Both the position numbers and the translations under genes were made by a program. A stretch of 5,100 nt of DNA from Frankiales bacterium (GTDB lineage Bacteria; Actinomycetota; Actinomycetes; Mycobacteriales; SCTD01). The notes beneath the pieces are model-generated. The model saw only the letters and a program-made list of their open reading frames with translations. It ran no database searches and had not been told where the DNA came from. The stretch is from the NCBI GenBank assembly GCA_025966295.1, contig JAOPVD010000015.1, positions 1 through 5,100 of the forward strand, in the 5' to 3' direction. Below are positions 1-5,100 of the stretch, one piece after another (the first letter of the stretch is position 1; the number at the start of each line of letters is the position of its first letter).

Positions 1-1015
1 CGGCTGGCTCGCGGAGCACGAGCCTGCGCTGGTGGCCCGCGCCGAGGTGGCGCTGCTGCCCAAGGACGTGCTGCGCGCGGCGCTCGCGGGCCCGCTCGTC
101 ACCGACCGCAGCGACGCGTCCGCGACGCTGCTGTGGGACGTCGTCGCCGACGGCTGGGCCGACGACGTGGCGCAGCGCACCGGGGTGCCGGGCCGGCTGC
201 TGCCGCCGGTGGTGGCGCCCGACGCGGTGGTGGGCGTCACGTCCTGGCTGGCCAAGGTGGTCGACGGGGTGCCGTCGGACGTGCCGGTGGTGGCCGGCGC
301 GGGCGACACCCCCGCGGCGCTGCTCGCGGCCGGCCCGGCCGCCGGCGTGCAGGTCAACCTCGGGACCGGGGCGCAGGTGCTGCTGCCGGGTGCCGCGGCG
401 GCCGCCGCGGCCGACCCGCTCAGCCACCTGTACGGCGACACCGACGGCGGCTGGTACGCGATGGCGGCCGTGCAGAACGCCGGCCTGGCGGTGGAGTGGG
501 CGCGCCGGCTGCTCGGGATGGAGTGGCCGGAGCTGCTGGCGATGCTGCAGCACCCCGGCGCCGGCGGCGGCGTGACGTTCCTGCCGTTCCTCACCGGTGA
601 GCGCGGCGGTCTGGCGCAGCCGGGCAGCCGGGCCGCCTGGCTGGGGCTGGAGCAGGGCACCACCCGGGAGGACCTGGCCCGCGCGGCTGTGCACGCGATG
701 GCGTTCGCGGTCCGCCGGGCGGTGGAGCTGCTGCCGCCCGGCACGGCCGTGGACGACGTGGTGCGGCTCACGGGTGGCGGCAGCCGGGCCCCGGTCGTGC
801 AGCAGCTGCTGGCCGACGTCCTCGGCGTCGCGGTGCAGCGCGTGGAGGTGCGCAGCGCCTCGGCCACGGGCGCGGCGGTGCTGGCGGCGCGGGGGCTCGG
901 TACGGTGCTCGCGCCGCACCGGGAGCAGGGGCCGGTGGTCGTGCCCCGGCCCCGGCCCGAGCTGGATGCGGCCTACCGGCTGTGGCTGCAGCGGAACCCG
1001 GTCGCGGACCTCTGA
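1..1015 (+). CDS. xylB: Xylulokinase, FGGY carbohydrate kinase family (5' end outside the window)
   Basis: Phosphorylates a ketose, most likely D-xylulose, to xylulose 5-phosphate with ATP in the cytoplasm. The frame is open from the left edge (first full codon at base 2), so the in-frame GTG at 32 is internal. About 337 residues are visible; the family has roughly 480-500, so the N-terminal part with the first catalytic Asp is missing. The visible part starts with a WLAEHEP remnant of the first FGGY signature, then LLPKDVLR and TDRSDASATLLWDV, both typical of xylulokinases. GAGDTPAAL (Asp codon 305-307) carries the probable catalytic base. NLGTGAQV and LTGGGSRAPVVQQLLADVL are nucleotide-binding segments, and AAWLGLEQGTTREDLARAAVH fits the second FGGY signature. 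The usual ERTPH-like segment reads ERGGLAQPGSR, and there is a run of eight alanines near 391-414. Substrate could be another ketose. It is the kinase partner of the dehydrogenase that follows. Confidence 0.9.
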   Translation, partial: GWLAEHEPALVARAEVALLPKDVLRAALAGPLVTDRSDASATLLWDVVADGWADDVAQRTGVPGRLLPPVVAPDAVVGVTSWLAKVVDGVPSDVPVVAGAGDTPAALLAAGPAAGVQVNLGTGAQVLLPGAAAAAAADPLSHLYGDTDGGWYAMAAVQNAGLAVEWARRLLGMEWPELLAMLQHPGAGGGVTFLPFLTGERGGLAQPGSRAAWLGLEQGTTREDLARAAVHAMAFAVRRAVELLPPGTAVDDVVRLTGGGSRAPVVQQLLADVLGVAVQRVEVRSASATGAAVLAARGLGTVLAPHREQGPVVVPRPRPELDAAYRLWLQRNPVADL

Positions 1016-1041
1016 CACCCGGCCCGGGTCGCGGTACACAT
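1012..1041 (+). promoter_or_regulatory. Possible promoter with overlapping palindrome before the dehydrogenase
   Basis: The 65-base gap after the kinase holds CTGACA (1012-1017; five of six bases of TTGACA), a 17-base spacer and TACACA (1035-1040; only three of six bases of TATAAT). The spacer contains the perfect 6-1-6 inverted repeat ACCCGGCCCGGGT (1017-1029), which could be an operator or just a product of high GC content. A start about 7 bases downstream would leave a leader of about 30 bases containing the ribosome-binding site. CTGCGTG is repeated at 1046-1052 and 1061-1067. The -10 match is poor, and the dehydrogenase may simply be cotranscribed with the kinase. Confidence 0.25.
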
Positions 1042-1066
1042 GGTGCTGCGTGCGTGCGCCCTGCGT

Positions 1067-1074
1067 GAGAGGAG
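1067..1074 (+). promoter_or_regulatory. Ribosome-binding site deciding the GTG start at 1081
   Basis: GAGAGGAG lies 6 bases before GTG at 1081. An in-frame TGA at 1066-1068 rules out any start further upstream, and the next in-frame ATG would remove the glycine-rich cofactor loop. The GTG is therefore well supported. Confidence 0.8.
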
Positions 1075-1080
1075 CCCGCC

Positions 1081-2553
1081 GTGACCGCGCTCTCCGCCGC
1101 CACCCTCCCGTCCCTGGCCGCCGCCGTGCCGGTCCCGGGCTACGACCGCAGCAAGGTCAGCACCGGGATCGTGCACTTCGGCGTCGGGGGGTTCCACCGC
1201 GCCCACGAGGCGATGTACCTCGACCGGCTGATGAACGCCGGCCAGGCCCGCACCTGGGGGATCTGCGGCGTCGGGGTGCTCCCCGGCGACAAGCGGATGA
1301 AGGACGCGCTGGCGGCGCAGGACGGCCTGTACACGCTGGTGGTCAAGCAGCCGGACGGCAGCCTGGAACCGCGGGTGGTCGGCTCGATCGTCGAGTACCT
1401 GTTCGCGCCGGACGACCCGGAGGCGGTCCTGGAGAAGATGGCCGACCCTGCCACCCGGATCGTCTCGCTGACGGTGACGGAGGGCGGCTACAACGTCCAC
1501 CCGGTCACCGGGCAGTTCGACGCGGGCGACCCGGCCGTGGTGCAGGACCTGCAACCGGGTGCCGTCCCGGCCACGGTGTTCGGGCTGGTGACCGAGGCGC
1601 TGGCGCGCCGCCGCGCACGGGGGCTGCCGCCGTTCACGGTGATGTCCTGCGACAACATCCCGGGCAACGGCGACGTCGCGCGCAAGATGTTCGGCGCCTT
1701 CGCCCGCCTGCGCGACGCGGAGCTGGGTGACTGGCTGGAGCGCGAGGTCCGGTTCCCCAACTCGATGGTGGACCGCATCACGCCGGTGACCAGCGACGAC
1801 GACCGCACCGTGCTGGCCGCGCGCTTCGGGGTCGAGGACGCCTGGCCTGTCGTCTGCGAGCCCTTCACCCAGTGGGTCCTGGAGGACTCCTTCAGCGACG
1901 GCCGACCGGCGTGGGAGGACGCCGGCGCCCAGCTGGTCGAGGACGTCGTGCCCTACGAGCTCATGAAGCTGCGGCTGCTCAACGCCAGCCACCAGGCGCT
2001 GTGCTACCTCGGCTACCTGTCCGGCTACCGCTACGTCCACGAGGTCTGCAGCGACCCGCTGTTCACCTCCTTCCTGCTCGCCTACATGGACCGGGAGGCG
2101 ACCCCGACGCTGCCGCCGGTGCCGGGCGTCGACCTCGACGCCTACAAGCACACGCTGATCGAGCGCTTCGCGAACCCGGAGGTCCGCGACACCCTGGCCC
2201 GGATCTGCGCCGAGAGCTCGGACCGCATCCCGAAGTGGCTGCTGCCGGTGGTCCGGCAGCAGCTCGCGACCGGCGGCGAGATCCACCGCGCCGCCCTGGT
2301 CGTCGCGTCCTGGGCCCGGTACGCCGAGGGCACCGACGAGCAGGGCGAGCCGATCCAGGTCGTCGACCGGCTGCGCGACCCGCTGATGGCCGCGGCCGGC
2401 CGGCAGCGCGAGGACCCGACCGCGTTCCTGCAGGACCGGGACCTGTTCGGCGACCTCGCGGACGACCCGCGCTTCGTGGCGGCGTACACGGCCGCGCTGG
2501 ACTCGCTGCACAGGCGCGGCGCCCGGGCCACCCTGGAGGCCCTCCCGGTGTGA
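1081..2553 (+). CDS. Mannitol 2-dehydrogenase / D-arabinitol dehydrogenase, long-chain polyol dehydrogenase family
   Basis: Oxidises a polyol to a 2-ketose with NAD(P)+ in the cytoplasm: mannitol to fructose, or D-arabinitol to D-xylulose. The 490 residues match the full family length. The N-terminal Rossmann domain has GVGGFHRAH (34-42). CDNIPGN lies at 190-196, and FPNSMVDRITP (VDR at 230-232) is the mannitol dehydrogenase signature. KLRLLNASH holds the family's catalytic K-x4-N-x2-H pattern at K296, N301 and H304, one residue off the numbering I recall for Pseudomonas fluorescens mannitol 2-dehydrogenase (K295). The helical C-terminal domain runs to the end without a break. The GTG start has a good ribosome-binding site. 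The xylulokinase just upstream favours a pentitol role; the transporter opposite is of sorbitol/mannitol type. Uronate reductases such as UxuB share the fold but are a less good match. Symbols in use are mtlK, mtlD or dalD; I cannot choose among them. Confidence 0.92.
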   Translation: MTALSAATLPSLAAAVPVPGYDRSKVSTGIVHFGVGGFHRAHEAMYLDRLMNAGQARTWGICGVGVLPGDKRMKDALAAQDGLYTLVVKQPDGSLEPRVVGSIVEYLFAPDDPEAVLEKMADPATRIVSLTVTEGGYNVHPVTGQFDAGDPAVVQDLQPGAVPATVFGLVTEALARRRARGLPPFTVMSCDNIPGNGDVARKMFGAFARLRDAELGDWLEREVRFPNSMVDRITPVTSDDDRTVLAARFGVEDAWPVVCEPFTQWVLEDSFSDGRPAWEDAGAQLVEDVVPYELMKLRLLNASHQALCYLGYLSGYRYVHEVCSDPLFTSFLLAYMDREATPTLPPVPGVDLDAYKHTLIERFANPEVRDTLARICAESSDRIPKWLLPVVRQQLATGGEIHRAALVVASWARYAEGTDEQGEPIQVVDRLRDPLMAAAGRQREDPTAFLQDRDLFGDLADDPRFVAAYTAALDSLHRRGARATLEALPV

Positions 2554-2561
2554 CTCCGGCC

Positions 2562-2594
2562 GGTCAGGTCTGCGGCCGCACAACCGCCTTGACC
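2562..2594. terminator. Possible imperfect stem-loop at the convergent gene ends
   Basis: GGTCA (2562-2566) can pair with TGACC (2590-2594), and inside it GCGG (2572-2575) with CCGC (2584-2587), leaving unequal internal loops. It contains the 10-base palindrome TGCGGCCGCA (2571-2580). It lies just after the + strand stop and within the last codons of the - strand gene. There is no T-tract on either side, so it would be an atypical terminator, and GC-rich sequence forms such pairs by chance. Confidence 0.2.
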
Positions 2595-3577
2595 GACGCC
2601 TCGTCCAGCCGGTTGGCCTGCAGCGCCCGATCGGCCTGCTCCAGGGAGTAGACCCCGGTCACCAGCCGGTCCAGGTCGACCCGGCCGGCCGCGACGAGCG
2701 CGATGGCGGTCGGCCAGGTGTTGGCGTACCGGAAGGTGCCGGTGACCTCCAGCTCGCGCTCCTGGACCACCGGCAGCGGCAGGGGGAGGTCGCTGCTGCC
2801 CATGCCGACGAGGACGGCGCGCCCGGCCCGGTCCAGGGCCCGGACCGCCTCGGCGGTGGCGGCCGGGTGCCCCGAGCACTCGAGCAGGACCTGCGGAGCC
2901 GGGTCGAGCCCGTCGACGCCGGCGGCGCGGGCATCGACGACGGCGGTCGCGCCCAGTTCGGTCGCCAGCGCCAGCCTGGTCGGGTTGACGTCCGACACCA
3001 CGACCTCGGTGGCGCCGAACGCCAGCGCGGTCTGCAGGCAGACCAGGCCGATCGGCCCGGCGCCGGTGATGAGCACCCGGGAGCCGGCCGTCACCCGGCC
3101 CTTCTGGCAGGCCCAGATCCCGACCGACAGCGGCTCGAGCAGGGCGGCCGCGTCGTCCCCGATGGTGTCCGGCACCGGGTGCGCGAACGCCGCGTGCACC
3201 ACCACCAGCTCCGCGAAGGCGCCGTCGACCGGCGGGGTGGCGAAGAACCGCATGTCCGGGCAGAGGTTGTAGCGGCCGGCGAGTCACTGCGCGCAGGTCA
3301 GGTCAGGCACGCCCGGCTCGATGGAGACCCGCTCGCCGACCCGCGTCGCGGGCACCCCCTCGCCGACCTCGACCACGACGCCGGACGCCTCGTGCCCCAG
3401 TACGAGCGGCTGCTCGACCACGAACCGGCCCAGGCGCCCGTGGTCGTAGTAGTGGGTGTCCGAGCCGCACACCCCGACGGCGTGCACCCGGACCAGGACC
3501 TCACCGCGCCCCGGCCGGGGCGCGGGGCGCTCCTCGACGACGAGGTCCTTCGGACCCCGCAGGACGGCGACCCTCAT
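2564..3577 (-). pseudogene. Zinc-dependent sorbitol/xylitol-type dehydrogenase (MDR family) interrupted by an in-frame TGA at codon 98
   Basis: Family role: NAD+-linked oxidation of a polyol at C2, such as sorbitol to fructose or xylitol to D-xylulose. Reading through one TGA (3284-3286) gives 337 codons, the normal family length. Catalytic zinc ligands are C37 (GVCGSDTHYYDHG), H62-E63 (GHE) and E148 (LLEPLSVG). The Rossmann fold has GAGPIG (172-177), and D196 in SDVNPTR favours NAD+ over NADP+. The structural-zinc lobe reads D92, C95, stop98, C106, where relatives have a cysteine at 98. Nothing else is damaged. The ATG at 3577 lies 4 bases after the permease stop, so this is the last gene of the transporter operon; its Shine-Dalgarno match is weak. 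As written, translation gives a 97-residue fragment with no cofactor domain, so the gene is probably inactive unless the TGA is an error or is recoded. Confidence 0.85.
3284..3286 (-). other. In-frame TGA replacing a conserved cysteine codon
   Basis: The - strand reads acc tgc gcg cag TGA ctc gcc ggc cgc tac aac, giving TCAQ-stop-LAGRYN. Cysteine at this place is the third of the family's C-x2-C-x2-C-x7-C pattern. TGC to TGA needs one change, equal to G to T at + strand base 3284. The frame is open on both sides. Confidence 0.9.
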
Positions 3578-3581
3578 CGCG

Positions 3582-4475
3582 TCACTTCACCGCCCCGAGC
3601 GACAGCCCCTGCACCAGCTTGTCCTGGGCCGCGAAGCCCGCGATGATCACGGGCAGCGACACGAACGCCGCCGCCGCGCAGACCTTCGCCAGGAACAGGC
3701 CCTGGCTGGTCACGAAGCTGGTGAGGAACACCGGCGCGGTGGACGCGACGGTGCCGGTGAGCACGCGGGCGAACAGCAGCTCGTTCCAGCTGAAGATGAA
3801 GCAGATCAGCGCGGTGGCGGCGATGCCGGGCAGCACCACCGGCGCGATCACGTCCCGCAGCGTGCGGATCAGCTTGGCGCCGTCCAGCGACGCGGCCTCG
3901 AGCATCTCCACCGGCACCTCAGCCAGGAACGACCGCATCATCCAGACCGCGATCGGCAGGTTCAGCGAGGTGTACAGCAGCACGAGCAGCCAGATGTTGT
4001 CCAGCAGCCCGGCGTTCTGGGCGAACAGGTAGAGCGGCAGCAGGCCGGCGACGACCGGCAGCATCTTGGTGGACAGGAAGAAGAACAGGACGTCGGTCCA
4101 CTTCTTCACCGGCCGGATCGACAGCGCGTACGCCGCCGGGATGGCGAGCGCCAGGACCAGCAGGGTGGAGACCACGCTGGCGGTCAGCGAGTTCAGCAGC
4201 GGCGGCCAGGGGCTGGCCCCGGTCGAGGCGCCGAAGAACTCCCGGTAGCCCTGCAGGGTCAGCGGCGCGCCGAGGGACGGCGGGTTGGTGGCGGCGTCCT
4301 GCTCGCTGTGGAAGGAGGTGAGCACCATCCAGAGCACCGGCAGGATGAACAGGATCCCGATGACCCAGGCCAGCACACCGAGCATCGCTCCGCGGCGGCG
4401 CGGTGGCCGGCGGCGCACCGGCGGGGTGACGGGCCGGGTCGCCGGAACCGGTCCGGCCGCGGTCAGCCCGCTCAT
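3582..4475 (-). CDS. ABC transporter inner-membrane permease, sorbitol/mannitol type (MalG/SmoG-like)
   Basis: One of two membrane subunits that pass a polyol or sugar from a lipid-anchored binding protein into the cytoplasm, driven by an ATPase not present here. The 297 residues fit the MalG-like (CUT1) subfamily. A basic, proline-rich cytoplasmic tail (1-29) precedes about six membrane segments, near 31-53, 97-118, 128-150, 160-180, 213-235 and 262-283. The ATPase-docking EAA loop is EAASLDGAKLIRTLRDVIAP (from E193, with G199) followed by VVLPG (P216). The gene overlaps the upstream permease by four bases (ATGA at 4475-4472) and is followed 4 bases later by the zinc dehydrogenase, so the three should be cotranscribed and translationally coupled. 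Sequence and neighbours point to a polyol; the exact substrate cannot be read from a permease. Confidence 0.93.
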   Translation of the reverse strand: MSGLTAAGPVPATRPVTPPVRRRPPRRRGAMLGVLAWVIGILFILPVLWMVLTSFHSEQDAATNPPSLGAPLTLQGYREFFGASTGASPWPPLLNSLTASVVSTLLVLALAIPAAYALSIRPVKKWTDVLFFFLSTKMLPVVAGLLPLYLFAQNAGLLDNIWLLVLLYTSLNLPIAVWMMRSFLAEVPVEMLEAASLDGAKLIRTLRDVIAPVVLPGIAATALICFIFSWNELLFARVLTGTVASTAPVFLTSFVTSQGLFLAKVCAAAAFVSLPVIIAGFAAQDKLVQGLSLGAVK

Positions 4476-5100
4476 CGCGCCTCCTCCTCACGGAACAGCG
4501 TCGACACGGTGCGCAGCGCGAGGGTCGCGATGATGATCGTCCCGATGACGACGACCACACCGGCGGCGGACGCCCGCCCGTAGTCGTGGGCGTTGTAGAA
4601 GGTCTGGTAGGTCGTGAAGGGCAGGTTGGCGGTACCCAAGCCGCCCGAGGTGATCGTGAAGACGGCGTCGAAGTTCTGCACCACGTAGATGGAGCCGAGC
4701 AGTCCCCCGAGCTCGAGGTACTGCCGCAGATGCGGGAATGTCATGTACCGGAAGATGTTCCACGCGCCGGCGCCGTCCATCCGGGCTGCCTCGATGACAT
4801 CCAGCGGCCGGCTCTGCAGGCCGGCGAGCAGGATCAGCATCATGAACGGCGTCCACTGCCAGATCAGGGCTGCCTCGATGGCGATCAGCGGGTTGTTGCT
4901 GATCCAGTCCGGCTGCGGCGGGTTGCTCGAGCCGAACAGCTTCCAGACCCAGGTGAGCGTCCCGTTGAACAGCCCGTACTCCGGGTTGTAGAGCGCGTGC
5001 TTCCACAGCAGCGCGGCGGCCACCGGCACGACCAGGAACGGCGTGATCATCATGGTGCGGACCGCGCCCCGGCCGCGGAAGGTGCGGTCCAGCAGCAGCG
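4472..5100 (-). CDS. ABC transporter inner-membrane permease, sorbitol/mannitol type (MalF/SmoF-like; N-terminus outside the window)
   Basis: Partner of the following permease in the same importer. The frame is open to the right edge (first full codon ends at 5098) and gives 208 visible residues; the family has about 290-320, so the first membrane segments are missing. The ATG at 5053 is internal, because the preceding codons LLLDRTFRGRGAVRT continue the family pattern. Visible parts, numbered from the edge, are MITPFLVVPVAAALLWKHAL (17-36), a loop rich in Pro and Asn, a membrane segment near 72-94, and the EAA loop EAARMDGAGAWNIFRYMTFP (103-122, with G109). Two more membrane segments follow, near 130-150 and 178-198. 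The NFDAVFTITSGG and YNAHDYGRASA segments are typical of the sorbitol/mannitol subgroup. Its stop overlaps the next start. Binding-protein and ATPase genes may lie upstream, beyond the window, or the ATPase may be shared from elsewhere. Confidence 0.92.
   Translation of the reverse strand, partial: LLLDRTFRGRGAVRTMMITPFLVVPVAAALLWKHALYNPEYGLFNGTLTWVWKLFGSSNPPQPDWISNNPLIAIEAALIWQWTPFMMLILLAGLQSRPLDVIEAARMDGAGAWNIFRYMTFPHLRQYLELGGLLGSIYVVQNFDAVFTITSGGLGTANLPFTTYQTFYNAHDYGRASAAGVVVVIGTIIIATLALRTVSTLFREEEAR
4481..4490 (-). promoter_or_regulatory. Ribosome-binding site of the second permease, inside the first permease
   Basis: On the - strand TGAGGAGGAG ends 5 bases before the ATG at 4475. The same bases encode the Glu run in the C-terminal REEEAR of the upstream permease. 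With the ATGA overlap this is a standard translational-coupling arrangement and fixes the start. Confidence 0.8.

Noticed and set aside
32..34. GTG as the start of the kinase
   Set aside because: The preceding in-frame codons (GWLAEHEPAL) match the family, and the catalytic N-terminal part would be missing, so the gene begins before the window.
1040..1042. ATG as an alternative start for the dehydrogenase
   Set aside because: It is out of frame with the gene, has no ribosome-binding site, and is separated from it by an in-frame stop at 1066-1068.
973..2583. Long open frame (536 codons) on the - strand opposite the mannitol-type dehydrogenase
   Set aside because: The translation is rich in Arg, His, Gln and Val with no recognisable motif. 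The + strand frame has full family motifs and length. Such antisense frames are expected in very GC-rich DNA.
2564..3253. Separate 229-residue dehydrogenase starting at the ATG after the TGA
   Set aside because: There is no Shine-Dalgarno sequence before that ATG, and the product would lack the catalytic Cys37 and His62 zinc ligands. It is the downstream part of the interrupted gene.
3284..3286. Firm selenocysteine assignment for the in-frame TGA
   Set aside because: No convincing SECIS lies directly after the codon, no selenocysteine machinery is visible in the window, and I know of no selenoprotein in this polyol dehydrogenase group. It is kept only as a testable alternative.
3456..4583. 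Long open frame (375 codons) on the + strand opposite the permeases
   Set aside because: Its composition is extremely Gln/Arg/His/Glu-rich, as expected from the complement of hydrophobic membrane-protein codons. It has no domain, and the - strand permeases are unambiguous.
1..5100. Mobile elements, attachment sites, tRNA or rRNA genes, CRISPR arrays
   Set aside because: No transposase or integrase sequence, long repeats, cloverleaf-like sequence or regularly spaced repeats were seen; nearly all bases are in the five metabolic and transport genes.

Overview
The window is strongly GC-rich, with coding regions that use G or C at almost every third codon position and a GTG start. This suggests a high-GC actinobacterium; I cannot name the genus. 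It holds five genes of a polyol (sugar-alcohol) uptake and oxidation locus, packed with almost no free DNA. No RNA gene, mobile element, CRISPR array or origin was seen.

Layout. On the + strand, the C-terminal two thirds of an FGGY-type xylulokinase (1-1015, cut by the left edge) is followed after 65 bases by a complete long-chain mannitol/arabinitol-type dehydrogenase (1081-2553). On the - strand, reading from right to left, come an ABC-transporter inner-membrane permease (4472-5100, cut by the right edge), a second permease (3582-4475, sharing an ATGA stop/start overlap with the first), and a zinc-dependent sorbitol/xylitol-type dehydrogenase (2564-3577, 4 bases after the second permease). 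The two gene sets converge, with only 10 bases between their stop codons at 2554-2563.

How they fit together. The permeases would import an unphosphorylated polyol, together with a binding protein and an ATPase not seen here. The two dehydrogenases would oxidise polyols to 2-ketoses, and the kinase would phosphorylate the ketose, most likely D-xylulose to xylulose 5-phosphate for the pentose phosphate pathway. This resembles the Rhodobacter smo/mtlK/xylB type of locus. A kinase of xylulose type beside a mannitol/arabinitol-type enzyme makes arabinitol or xylitol as plausible a substrate as mannitol or sorbitol.

The outstanding oddity is in the zinc dehydrogenase. It is intact along its full length except for one in-frame TGA at codon 98 (3284-3286), exactly where family members carry a conserved cysteine of the structural-zinc lobe (TGC to TGA is one base). 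It is most simply a recent nonsense mutation or a base-call error. UGA recoding (readthrough or selenocysteine) is a less likely alternative that can be tested. I see no convincing new biological system beyond that.
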